From Trileptium ribeirensis (taxonomy: Eukaryota > Nematoda > Enoplea > Enoplida > Thoracostomopsidae): a stretch of DNA of 64,000 nt. The notes under the pieces were generated by a model that saw nothing but the letters and a program-made list of their open reading frames with translations, made no database searches and was not told the DNA's origin. Positions 23,243 to 35,797 of the stretch are shown one piece after another (position 1 is the first letter of the stretch; each line of letters starts with the position of its first letter). The translations under genes and the position numbers were made by a program. The DNA lies in the NCBI GenBank assembly GCA_030248225.1, contig JASANE010017652.1:50474-114473 (forward strand). The letters run 5' to 3'.

Positions 23243-24973
23243 TTGAGCGGCAAATTTACAAAGATTCGAGGAGCATTAATTATATGAATTTTACTCAAGG
23301 CTGGAAAAAATTTTATATTAATTAATGATTGTTTTTGCAGTTCATTAATTAATTATATAAATGTTTTTACGAAGAATTCGTGCAATAAAATACATACAAT
23401 TTTTATGTCATCAAACATATTTTTATCTAAACCATTTTTCACATCTATCTAAAGTGTGTAACTCAAGCATCGCATAAAATTTGTTAAAAGTCAATAAGTT
23501 TAAGGTGTAAGATATCTTTATTTCTGAAAAAAAAATTATATTTTTGAGATTTTAGAGCAAACAATGATATTTTAAACGGATTCCGCAGTTGAGACTAGTA
23601 ATAGTATATAAAAAAATGTTTTACCATCAATCCTCAATCCACTCTACCTGTTTCATTCATATTATAATATTACTAAAAATATAAGTAAATACACAATTTT
23701 AAGTAAATATACAGGTAAACAATATGCAAAATAAATAGTAAATAGATGTTAATACCCCGGATTACAAGTTTTTTAAAGACCATTTTTTATATGAGGCGTG
23801 AGTGAATATAGTTTCGACAAGGTTCATCAAGTGGTATATTTAGTTTAGTTTTAAAAATTAATAGATATAATATATACACATATGTTTGCAACACATTTAT
23901 ATATTGTGTGTACGTATATGTGCATATATACTATAATACCTTATCGATTACCCGATAACGTGGGTAACGATGTCGCGAACCCGAAAAAATAAACTAATAT
24001 CCGTGTGGGTTTGTTTATTATACATAAATAAATACATATATGTGTGTGTGTTTATATGTTTATTGTACACGGAAAAAATACGACCACACACTTGTAATCA
24101 TATGTATACATAAACACATAAAGAATAAAATAAATTAATGAATATATTTCGAATATCTTAAGTATTACGGTGGCTTTCATTCAGTCAGTGCAACAAAATC
24201 TTATTTATAAAATGCAGAAGTGAGCAGCGTTCGTGTATAGCTTCGTAAAAAGCACTTCACGCACATTTCACGCCACCCCATTTGACATAAAAACGGGACT
24301 AGTGTTTGTTTGTAGACTGGGCGGAACAGCATGGATGTAGAAGTTAAGGATAATTCAGACTCCTGGATTTGTTGCCGGAGCGATTGAACCATTTCTATGA
24401 TTTTTTAGTCTTTTCTTTCTAGTCTAACTGACATCAAAACTATTAATCTTAGTCCTACTGTTTTTTAAAGTAGATTTCAGCCCCTTTTCAACCGAGAGGA
24501 GACAAAAATCTCAGCGAGTCAGTTGATACGTTTGCTTTGGCTTAGCGAGTTTTTTGTTCAGTCGTTTTTATTGTTTGTTTTGTACAATTTTAACGTAACT
24601 TGAACAAAAATTTAAATTTAAATATATATACTGAAAATAAAATTTAGTTAACTGTTAACAGATTATTATTTATATATAGTACGATAGTTTATTGTTGATC
24701 TGTTGTCGTTCACACTTTCTCGCTCACACGGTTTCCATCATAAAAATTTCAACTAAATGTTATAACGGCTAGTGAAAACTGTCAATGTTCACGCAAGCTC
24801 AAACGGTTCATTGTGTGGCGTAACACTGAGGATGATTATAATTATTTTACGATAAAAAATTTTGTGAAACAAATATAGTAATTCAATAATTACGATATTG
24901 TTTGAAAATAGTTGAATAATTCTTTTCAAATCTTGTATTTACGTCCATACGAAATTTCAGGATGATGGAATCA
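23243..24973. other. Very AT-rich non-coding stretch
   Basis: No gene is seen. Positions 23860-24130 hold TATATG/TGTGTG simple-sequence tracts. A 63-codon minus frame at 24201-24392 has no recognised motif. The sequence drifts into the 159-bp satellite at about 24974. Confidence 0.5.
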
Positions 24974-27522
24974 AAATATTTACGCCGTCGTGGCCTTTGC
25001 TGAGCCAAGTAGAGGTAATGCCGCCTCGAGCACTCCGATGTCTAAGAGATTATTCTCTAAGTGAAGCCATGGACAACTTGGCTCAAAACTGGACGTATAA
25101 TAAATGATAGTAACTCACAGTGTAACTTTCGTAAAATTTACACCGCCGTAGCTTTTTATTGACCCAAGTAGAGCTAATGCCGCCTTCAGCACTTCGCTAC
25201 CAATGAGTTTATATTCTATGTGAAGCCAAGGACGACTTGGCTCAAAACTGGATGTATAACAAATGATAGCAACTCGCAGTGTGTCCGTTGTAAAATTTAC
25301 ACCGCGGTACCTTTTTATTGACCCAAGTAGAGCTAATGCCGCCTTCAGCACTTCGCTGCCAAAGAGTTTATATTCTACGTGAAGCCATGGACGACTTGGC
25401 TCAAAACTGGAGGTATAACAAATGATAGCAACTCGCAGTGTGTCCGTTGTAAAATTTACACCGCGGTACCTTTTTATTGACCCAAGTAGAGCTAATGCCG
25501 CCTTCAGCACTTCGCTGCCAAAGAGATTATTTTCTAAGTGAAGCTATGGACAACTTGGCTCAAAACTGGACGTATAATAAATGATAGTAACTCGCAGTGT
25601 AACTTTCGTAAAATTTACACCGCCGTAGCTTTTTATTGACTCAAGTAGAGCTAATGCCGCCTTCAGCACTTCGCTACCAATGAGTTTATATTCTATGTGA
25701 AGCCAAGGACGACTTGGCTCAAAACTGGATGTATAACAAATGATAGCAACTCACAGTGTGTCCGTTGTAAAATTTACACCGCGGTACCTTTTTATTGACC
25801 CAAGTAGAGCTAATGCCGCCTTCAGCACTTCGCTGCCAAAGAGATTATTTTCTAAGTGAAGCTATGGACAACTTGGCTCAAAACTGGACGTATAATAAAT
25901 GATAGTAACTCGCAGTGTAAATTTCGTAAAATTTACACCGCCGTAGCTTTTTATTGACTCAAGTAGAGCTAATGCCGCCTTCAGCACTTCGCTACCAATG
26001 AGTTTATATTCTATGTGAAGCCAAGGACGACTTGGCTCAAAACTGGATGTATAACAAATGATAGCAACTCGCAGTGTGTCCGTTGTAAAATTTACACCGC
26101 GGTACCTTTTTATTGACCCAAGTAGAGCTAATGCCGCCTTCAGCACTTCGCTGCCAAAGAGATTATTTTCTAAGTGAAGCTATGGACAACTTGGCTCAAA
26201 ACTGGACGTATAATAAATGATAGTAACTCGCAGTGTAACTTTCGTAAAATTTACACCGCCGTAGCTTTTTATTGACTCAAGTAGAGCTAATGCCGCCTTC
26301 AGCACTTCGCTACCAATGAGTTTATATTCTATGTGAAGCCAAGGACGACTTGGCTCAAAACTGGATGTATAACAAATGATAGCAACTCGCAGTGCGTCCG
26401 TTGTAAAATTTACACCGCGGTACCTTTTTATTGACCCAAGTAGAGCTAATGCCGCCTTCAGCACTTCGCTGCCAAAGAGATTATTTTCTAAGTGAAGCTA
26501 TGGACAACTTGGCTCAAAACTGGACGTATAATAAATGATAGTAACTCGCAGTGTAATTTTCGTAAAATTTACACCGCCGTAGCTTTTTATTGACTCAAGT
26601 AGAGCTAATGCCGCCTTCAGCACTTCGCTACCAATGAGTTTATATTCTATGTGAAGCCAAGGACGACTTGGCTCAAAACTGGATGTATAACAAATGATAG
26701 CAACTCGCAGTGTGTCCGTTGTAAAATTTACACCGCGGTACCTTTTTATTGACCCAAGTAGAGCTAATGCCGCCTTCAGCACTTCGCTGCCAAAGAGTTT
26801 ATATTCTACGTGAAGCCATGGACGACTTGGCTCAAAACTGGAGGTATAACAAATGATAGCAACTCGCAGTGTGTCCGTTGTAAAATTTACACCGCGGTAC
26901 CTTTTTATTGACCCAAGTAGAGCTAATGCCGCCTTCAGCACTTCGCTGCCAAAGAGATTATTTTCTAAGTGAAGCTATGGACAACTTGGCTAAAACTGGA
27001 CGTATAATAAATGATAGTAACTCGCAGTGTAACTTTCGTAAAATTTACACCGCCGTAGCTTTTTATTGACTCAAGTAGAGCTAATGCCGCCTTCAGCACT
27101 TCGCTACCAATGAGTTTATATTCTATGTGAAGCCAAGGACGACTTGGCTCAAAACTGGATGTATAACAAATGATAGCAACTCGCAGTGTGTCCGTTGTAA
27201 AATTTACACCGCGGTACCTTTTTATTGACCCAAGTAGAGCTAATGCCGCCTTCAGCACTTCGCTGCCAAAGAGATTATTTTCTAAGTGAAGCTATGGACA
27301 ACTTGGCTCAAAACTGGACGTATAATAAATGATAGTAACTCGCAGTGTAACTTTCGTAAAATTTACACCGCCGTAGCTTTTTATTGACTCAAGTAGAGCT
27401 AATGCCGCCTTCAGCACTTCGCTACCAATGAGTTTATATTCTATGTGAAGCCAAGGACGACTTGGCTCAAAACTGGAGGTATTACAAATGATTAACAATT
27501 CGCAGTGTATCCGTTGTAAAAT
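24974..27522. repeat. Satellite A: 159-bp monomer with 318-bp dimeric higher-order repeat
   Basis: About 16 monomers of 159 bp, each with a CTAATGCCGCCTTCAGCAC core. Two or more monomer types alternate. One carries GATTATTTTCTAAGTGAAG, the other GTTTATATTCTATGTGAAG. Most of the array is a 318-bp dimer, with the same minus-strand frame start recurring at exact 318-bp steps. Two places hold a trimer (477 bp), at about 25115-25510 and 26498-26941. The first monomer is the most diverged. The monomer is a multiple of three, which leaves minus-strand frames open over two or three monomers; these are by-products, not genes. Confidence 0.95.
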
Positions 27523-27529
27523 TATGTGT

Positions 27530-30500
27530 ATGCCTGAAAAAATTATGCATGTTTTTTAGGATCGGATCTGATCGGATTCAGATTTGATTGCATTGGATGC
27601 AATGTGCTCCCTCTGCCTGCCTGAAAAAATTATATATGCATGTTTTTTAGGATCGGATCTGATCGGATTCAGATTTGATTGCATTGGATGCAATGTGCTC
27701 CCTCTGCCTGCCTGAAAAAATTATATATGCATGTTTTTTAGGATCGGATCTGATCGGATTCAGATTTGATTGCATTGGATGCAATGTGCTCTCTCTCTGC
27801 CTGCCTGAAAAAATTATGCATGTTTTTTAGGATGGGATCTGATCGGATTCTGATTTGATTGCATTGGGTGCAATGTGCTCTCTCTGCCTGCCTGAAAAAA
27901 TTATGCATGTTTTTAGGATCGGATTTGATCGGATTCAGATTTGATTGCATTGGATGCAATGTGCTCTCTCTGCCTGGCTGAAAAAATTATGCATGTTTTT
28001 TAGGATCGGATTTGATCGGATTTAGATTTGATTGCATTGGATGCAATGTGCTCTCTCTGCCTGCCTGAAAAAATTATGCTTGTTTTTTTAGGATCGGATC
28101 TGATCGGATTCAGATTTGATTGCATTGGATGCAATGTGCTCTCTCTGCTTGCCTGAAAAAATTATGCATGTTTTTTTAGGATCGGCTCAGATCGGATCCA
28201 GATTTGATTGCATTGGATGCAATGTGCTCTCTGCCTGCCTGAAAAAATTATGCATGTTTTTTAGGATCGGATCTGATCGGATTCAGATTTGATTGCATTG
28301 GATGCAATGTGCTCTATCTGCCTGCCTGAAAAATTATGCATGTTTTTTAGGATCGGATCTGATCGAATTCAAATTTGATTGCATTGGATGCAATGTGCTC
28401 TCTCTGCCTGCCTGAAAAAATTATGCATGTTTTTAGGATCGGATCTGATCGGATTCAGATTTGACTGCATTGGATGCAATGTGCTCTCTCTGCCTGCCTG
28501 AAAAAATTATGCATGTTTTTAGCATCGGATTTGGTCGGATTCAGATTTGATTGCATTGGATGCAATGTGCTCTCTCTGCCTGCCTGAAAAAATTATGCAT
28601 GTTTTTTAGGATCGGATCTGATCGGATTCAGATTTGATTGCATTGGATGCAATGTGCTCTCTCTGCCTGCCTGAAAAATTATGCATGTTTTTTAGGATCG
28701 GATCTGATCGGATTCAAATTTGATTGCATTGGATGCAATGTGCTCTCTCTGCCTGCCTGAAAAAATTATGCATGTTTTTAGGATCGGATCTGATCGGATT
28801 CAGATTTGATTGCATTGGATGCAATGTGCTCTCTCTGCTTGCCTGAAAAAATTATGCATGTTTTTTAGGATCGGATTTGATCGGATTCAGATTTGATTGC
28901 ATTGGATACAATGTGCTCTCTCTGCCTGCCTGAAAAAATTATGTATGTTTTAGGATGGGATCTGATCGGATTCAGATTTGATTGCATTGGATGCAATGTG
29001 CTCTCTCTGCTTGCCTGAAAAAATTATGCATGTTTTTTAGGATCGGATTTGATCGGATTCAGATTTGATTGCATTGGATACAATGTGCTCTCTCTGCCTG
29101 CCTGAAAAAATTATGCATGTATTCTTAGGATCGGATCTGATCGGATTCAGATTTGATTGCATTGGATGCAATGTGCTCTCTCTGCCTGCCTGAAAAAATT
29201 ATGCATGTTTTTAGGATCGGATCTGATCGGATTCAGATTTGACTGCATTGGATGCAATGTGCTCTCTCTGCCTGCCTGAAAAAATTATGTATGTTTTAGG
29301 ATGGGATCTGATCGGATTCAGATTTGATTGCATTGGATGCAATGTGCTCTCTCTGCTTGCCTGAAAAAATTATGCATGTTTTTTTAGGATCGGATCTGAT
29401 CGGATTCAGATTTGATTGCATTGGATGCAATGTGCTCTCTCTGCCTGCCTGAAAAAATTATGTATGTTTTAGGATGGGATCTGATCGGATTCAGATTTGA
29501 TTGCATTGGATGCAATGTGCTCTCTCTGCTTGCCTGAAAAAATTATGCATGTTTTTTAGGATCGGATTTGATCGGATTCAGATTTGATTGCATTGGATAC
29601 AATGTGCTCTCTCTGCCTGCCTGAAAAAATTATGCATGTATTCTTAGGATCGGATCTGATCGGATTCAGATTTGATTGCATTGGATGCAATGTGCTCTCT
29701 CTGCCTGCCTGAAAAAATTATGCATGTTTTTTAGGATGGGATCTGATCGGATTCAGATTTGATTGCATTGGGTGCAATGTGCTCTCTCTGCCTGCCTGAA
29801 AAAATTATGCATGTTTTTAGGATTGGATTTGATCGGATTCAGATTTGATTGCATTGGATGCAATGTGCTCTCTCTGCCTGGCTGAAAAAATTATGCATGT
29901 TTTTTTAGGATCGGATCTGATCGGATTCAGATTTGATTGCATTGGATGCAATGTGCTCTCTCTGCTTGCCTGAAAAAATTATGCATGTTTTTTTAGGATC
30001 GGCTCAGATCGGATCCAGATTTGATTGCATTGGATGCAATGTGCTCTCTGCCTGCCTGAAAAAATTATGCATGTTTTTTAGGATCGGATCTGATCGGATT
30101 CAGATTTGATTGCATTGGATGCAATGTGCTCTCTCTGCCTGCCTGAAAAATTATGCATGTTTTTTAGGATCGGATCTGATCGAATTCAAATTTGATTGCA
30201 TTGGATGCAATGTGCTCTCTCTGCCTGCCTGAAAAAATTATGCATGTTTTTAGGATCGGATCTGATCGGATTCAGATTTGACTGCATTGGATGCAATGTG
30301 CTCTGTCTGCCTGCCTGAAAAAATTATGCATGTTTTTAGCATCGGATTTGGTCGGATTCAGATTTGATTGCATTGGATGCAATGTGCTCTCTCTGCCTGC
30401 CTGAAAAAATTATGCATGTTTTTTTTAGGATCGGATCTGATCGGATTCAGATTTGATTGCATTGGATGCAATGTGCTCTCTCTGCCTGCCTGAAAAATTA

Positions 30501-33077
30501 TGCATGTTTTTTAGGATCGGATCTGATCGGATTCAAATTTGATTGCATTGGATGCAATGTGCTCTCTCTGCCTGCCTGAAAAAATTATGCATGTTTTTAG
30601 GATCGGATCTGATCGGATTCAGATTTGACTGCATTGGATGCAATGTGCTCTCTCTGCCTGCCTGAAAAAATTATGTATGTTTTAGGATGGGATCTGATCG
30701 GATTCAGATTTGATTGCATTGGATGCAATGTGCTCTCTCTGCTTGCCTGAAAAAATTATGCATGTTTTTTAGGATCGGATTTGATCGGATTCAGATTTGA
30801 TTGCATTGGATACAATGTGCTCTCTCTGCCTGCCTGAAAAAATTATGCATGTATTCTTAGGATCGGATCTGATCGGATTCAGATTTGATTGCATTGGATG
30901 CAATGTGCTCTCTCTGCCTGCCTGAAAAAATTATGCATGTTTTTTAGGATGGGATCTGATCGGATTCAGATTTGATTGCATTGGGTGCAATGTGCTCTCT
31001 CTGCCTGCCTGAAAAAATTATGCATGTTTTTAGGATTGGATTTGATCGGATTCAGATTTGATTGCATTGGATGCAATGTGCTCTCTCTGCCTGGCTGAAA
31101 AAATTATGCATGTTTTTTTAGGATCGGATCTGATCGGATTCAGATTTGATTGCATTGGATGCAATGTGCTCTCTCTGCTTGCCTGAAAAATTATGCATGT
31201 TTTTTTAGGATCGGCTCAGATCGGATCCAGATTTGATTGCATTGGATGCAATGTGCTCTCTGCCTGCCTGAAAAAATTATGCATGTTTTTTAGGATCGGA
31301 TCTGATCGGATTCAGATTTGATTGCATTGGATGCAATGTGCTCTCTCTGCCTGCCTGAAAAATTATGCATGTTTTTTAGGATCGGATCTGATCGAATTCA
31401 AATTTGATTGCATTGGATGCAATGTGCTCTCTCTGCCTGCCTGAAAAAATTATGCATTTTTTTAGGATCGGATCTGATCGGATTCAGATTTGACTGCATT
31501 GGATGCAATGTGCTCTCTCTGCCTGCCTGAAAAAATTATGCATGTTTTTAGCATCGGATTTGGTCGGATTCAGATTTGATTGCATTGGATGCAATGTGCT
31601 CTCTCTGCCTGCCTGAAAAAATTATGCATGTTTTTTTAGGATCGGATCTGATCGGATTCAGATTTGATTGCATTGGATGCAATGTGCTCTCTCTGCCTGC
31701 CTGAAAAATTATGCATGTTTTTTAGGATCGGATATGATCGGATTCAAATTTGATTGCATTGGATGCAATGTGCTCTCTCTGCCTGCCTGAAAAAATTATG
31801 CATGTTTTTAGGATCGGATCTGATCGGATTCAGATTTGACTGCATTGGATGCAATGTGCTCTCTCTGCCTGCCTGAAAAAATTATGCATGTTTTTAGCAT
31901 CGGATTTGGTCGGATTCAGATTTGATTGCATTGGATGCAATGTGCTCTGCCTGCCTGAAAAAATTATGCATGTTTTTTTAGGATCGGATCTGATCGGATT
32001 CAGATTTGATTGCATTGGATGCAATGTGCTCTCTCTGCCTGCCTGAAAAAATTATGTATGTTTTAGGATGGGATCTGATCGGATTCAGATTTGATTGCAT
32101 TGGATGCAATGTGCTCTCTCTGCTTGCCTGAAAAAATTATGCATGTTTTTTAGGATCGGATTTGATCGGATTCAGATTTGATTGCATTGGATACAATGTG
32201 CTCTCTCTGCCTGCCTGAAAAAATTATGCATGTATTCTTAGGATCGGATCTGATCGGATTCAGATTTGATTGCATTGGATGCAATGTGCTCTCTCTGCCT
32301 GCCTGAAAAAATTATGCATGTTTTTTAGGATCAGATCAGATCGGATTCAGATTTGATTGCATTGGATGCAATGTGCTTTCTGCCTGCCTGAAAAAATTAT
32401 GCATGTTTTTTAGGATCGGATCTGATCGGATTTAGATTTGATTGCATTGGATGCCATGTGCTCTCTCTGCCTGCCTGAAAAAATTATGCATGTTTTTTTA
32501 GGATTGGATCTGATCTGATTCAGATTTGATTGCATTGGATGCAATGTGCTCTTTGTGCCTGCCTGAAAAAATTATGCATATTTTTTAGGATCGGATCTGA
32601 TCGGATTCAGATTTGATTGCATTGGGTGCAATGTGCTCTCTCTGCCTGCCTGAAAAAATTATGCATGTTTTTTAGGATCGGATCTGATCGAATTCAGATT
32701 TGATTGCATTGGATGCAATGTGCTCTCTCTGCCTGCCTGAAAAATTTATGCCTGTTTTTTGGGATCGGATCTGATCGGATTCCGATTTGATTGCATTGGA
32801 TGCAATGTGCTCTCTCTGCCTGCCTGAAAAATTATGCATGTTTTTTTAGGATCGGATTTGATCGGATTCAGATTTGATTGCATTGGATGCAATGTGCTCT
32901 CTCTGCCTGCCTGAAATATTATGCATGTTTTTTAGGATCGGGTCAGATCGGATTCAGATTTGATTGCATTGGATGCAATGTGCTCTCTCTGCCTGCCTGA
33001 AATATTATGCATGTTTTTTAGGATCGGGTCAGATCGGATTCAGATTTGATTGCATTGGATGCAATGTGCTCTCTCTG
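27530..33077. repeat. Satellite B: 87-bp monomer, about 64 copies, with 1.2-kb higher-order repeat
   Basis: The consensus unit contains GATTTGATTGCATTGGATGC, then AATGTGCTCTCTCTGCCTGC, then CTGAAAAAATTATGCATG, then TTTTTTAGGATCGGATCTG. It includes the short palindrome TTGCAT-TGG-ATGCAA. Rare variants mark a higher-order pattern. GGCTCAG occurs at 28184, 30001 and 31213, and AGCATCGG at 28521, 30338 and 31550, with identical spacings of 1817 and 1212 bp. A third marker (GTATTCTTAGG) repeats at 29640 and 30853. 1212 bp equals 14 monomers and 1817 equals 21. Open frames in the array are shadows. Confidence 0.97.
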
Positions 33078-34240
33078 TATGAAATACACTTGCAAATCGA
33101 AACGGATCGGATAATCATGTGCAAAAGTTTGAACGCCTTTCGTATAAACTGCAGTTACAAACGTAAAATTGCTACTTTTATGTCTAGGATCGCTACCAAA
33201 CACTATAATTCTTCGTTGCGTAAAATTTGGCAGATTCTGCGACAATTTCATTATTGTTTAGGATGTATATTACATGAACGTATAGCGATCTTATCCTAAT
33301 TCTGGCACTCAGCTGCTATTGTCAACCACCCATGTAAAGAGTGATCAAAACGTGTTGCATAATTTTAAAGCTTCCAAATTTTTCATGTTTTATATTGGTT
33401 TATCTGTAATATAAAGCATTGCTACATCGTGATATTCCAAATTAAACTTGAATTTGTAAAATCTAACACAAAATTTTAATTCAATCAAATCTGTTTTTTT
33501 GCTAATTACCACAGCCTAAAGATGAATAAACATTGCTAATTTTAACCAGGAATTGTTTTGTAAAGTTAAATATATTGAGATTGATTTCACCTAAAACTTT
33601 AAGCAGCTAATTAGTTAGCTTTTTAGTTTCGAAGTGCTGCTATGGTGTTTATTCCGGCACGTCTAAATGCACCACAACCAACAGTACTTCGCTGTAGCTG
33701 TGATGCTAATTTTTGATGCTAACGAAAGCATGGTAAAGGTTTAGGTCTTCTATATGAGCAAAATGAAAGTTCCTCCGTCGTTGACATATTCAGCTGAATA
33801 CTAAAATATTAGTGTATATTTACGTCTTTAAACAGTTAAACAGACTAACCTGAACCGTAAATCTAAGTAAGGTACCGTGCTTCAGGACTTAATCGAAGTA
33901 ATCTTTTTGATTTTGTAAACAATATAAAACTTCACGAAAGCCTGAAACATCGCCTTAGTCGAACAAACACAACTTGACAAAATATGATTCGACAACATAA
34001 AAATATACGAAGCGAAATAAAAATTGAAACCCAAATACTGAACCGCCGGCTTTTATCATGAAACTCCACATTCACACCGTATTTCACATTGATGCAGATG
34101 AGACGGGGGGACAGGATATACAGATCTTTCTGGTTTTGTAATCAGCGCGATTGATTCTGTCACTTTTTAATTTAGTCCATACCTCCCCCTCCGCACTTTT
34201 GGTTCAAGAAACCCTGAGGAACGGAAATAAAATAAAGGCC
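33078..34240. other. Non-coding spacer after satellite B
   Basis: AT-rich sequence with no gene seen. A plus frame running from the satellite to 33299 begins in repeat sequence and shows no motif. A small C-rich tract (ACCTCCCCCTCCGC) lies at about 34180. Confidence 0.5.
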
Positions 34241-34416
34241 ATGCCGTTCTCGATATACTAATCCTAAGCCTTAGTGTTAGCCTAAGATAAGGTCTTTATA
34301 TGAGACATACGCTAAGCGTAAGTCTAAGTCGGGGGCTCCCGCCCCCATAACCCATCGCTCTAAGCTGTTCTTTTTTCTAACGTTATAACGTACCGTCCTT
34401 CATGGTAACTTGGGCC
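34241..34416 (+). repeat. Dispersed repeat, copy 1 (about 175 bp)
   Basis: This stretch recurs in the same orientation at 63154-63331. Shared blocks are GTTCTCGATATACTAA, TATATGAG, a CTAAGTCGGGG hairpin with its C-rich partner, and CTCTAAGCTGTTCTTTTTTC. The T-run resembles a polymerase III terminator, but no A/B boxes were recognised. SINE or MITE cannot be decided. Confidence 0.8.
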
Positions 34417-35106
34417 GCACTTTTTATCAAAACTAACATTAGTTAGTGCCGTGCCCCACATTTAGAGATTGGTCTGCAGACCTGAAAATCCAAACCAATT
34501 ACACAATTATAAATAATACTCCAAGAAATTCATGCACATGGTAGTGCCTGGATCAGTTTGGCTCATACTATTCAATTTTTTGTACATTTTTGTTGTATAA
34601 AATATAATTGAAATTACGCTTAGCAATACGATTGCTGACACTTCGGTATCGGTGTGCCAGGATGAGCCTAGCGACACCAAAATGAGCGCTATTCAAGGAT
34701 TGTATTATTATAAAAAATTTGTAGTCAAACTTCAAATCACATCATTCAACACGTCAATTGAACTGGAGTTTCGGAGGATTATAAAAAAAAGATTTTATGT
34801 TTAAAAGTTTAAAATGTATGAAAATTGCTGATTATATATGTATGCATATAAATATAATTATGTATTAAAAATATTATATATTTGTTTAAGGTACTTAGCA
34901 ATGAGTTTCCTCGTCGTTTTTTGCAAGCATTAGGCGGTGATATATACGATAGATAGATTATTAAAATTATATATTAAACTTTCGGCAATCGATTACAAAA
35001 CATTTTTATCTAACGAAGCTTTTGTAAGCTCAAGAAAAAATAAATTTTTAATAAGGTCAACCGATTGCAAAAAAAACAAAAAAAATTTTGTTCTTAAGCT
35101 GCATTG
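34417..35106. other. AT-rich spacer
   Basis: Nothing recognisable. Positions 34780-34900 are nearly pure A/T. The short plus frame at 34937-35125 is lysine-rich low complexity and runs into the next tandem array. Confidence 0.5.
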
Positions 35107-35471
35107 TTTTAGGATCGTAGACTGACACCTTGGATGGCCAAAGCGCAACCCATGTGTTCGTACCTAAAGCTCACCCACACAAAATTTATGTTTGATGCTT
35201 TTTGTTGCATAAGTTTTAGGATCGTGGGCTGACATCTTGCATGGCCAAAGCGCAACCCATGTGTTCGTTTCTAAAGCTCACTAACACAAAATTTATGCTT
35301 GATGCTTTTTGTTGCATAAGTTTTAGGATCGTGGGCTGACATCTTGCATGGCCAAAGCGCAACCCATGTGTTCGTTCCTAAAGCTCACTAACACAAAATT
35401 TATGTTTGATGCTTTTTGTTGCATAAGTTTTAGGATCGTGGGCTGACATCTTGCATGACCAAAGCGCAACC
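35107..35471. repeat. Tandem array, 107-bp unit, about 3.4 copies
   Basis: Copies are marked by AGGATCGT at 35111, 35218, 35325 and 35432, exactly 107 bp apart. Shared segments include GGCCAAAGCGCAACCCATGTG and TTTTTGTTGCATAAG. Copies are nearly identical, so the array is young. Confidence 0.95.
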
Positions 35472-35770
35472 AGGAGTTGGTCCATTCCTGATCTCACTCA
35501 AGCATATATTTTAGCATTTGATACACATGAATAGGTCCATTTTAACAATTTCGTTGTTAGTTATAAGTTTTAAATTCGTTTTTCTTATGTCTGTAATTGG
35601 AATCACGACAACAATATCATATAACACATTTCTTGTTAATTTAATTTCGAATCCACGCGATTCCTGTGCGAGTGATTATTATTTACTGTTATTATACAAC
35701 TAGAATCAATTGTGTTTCTTTGTATTGAGCGTTTTTCCCACTGGATTGCGGTGTCCGCTTGTTTGCAAAG

Positions 35771-35797
35771 GCATTTCATTTCATTTCATTGCCATTT
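35771..35797 (-). repeat. Pentamer tail of the minus-strand LINE
   Basis: A short CATTT repeat (AAATG on the minus strand) sits directly at the 3' end of the LINE reading frame. RTE-type LINEs often end in such short tandem repeats instead of poly(A). Confidence 0.6.

Noticed and set aside
25115..27498. Series of minus-strand ORFs of 68-147 codons
   Set aside because: They repeat at the 159/318-bp satellite period and arise because the monomer is a multiple of three; no coding signature.
27530..33077. Regular 87-bp repeats considered as a CRISPR-like array
   Set aside because: There are no unique spacers; the whole unit is repeated. The setting is eukaryotic, so this is a satellite.
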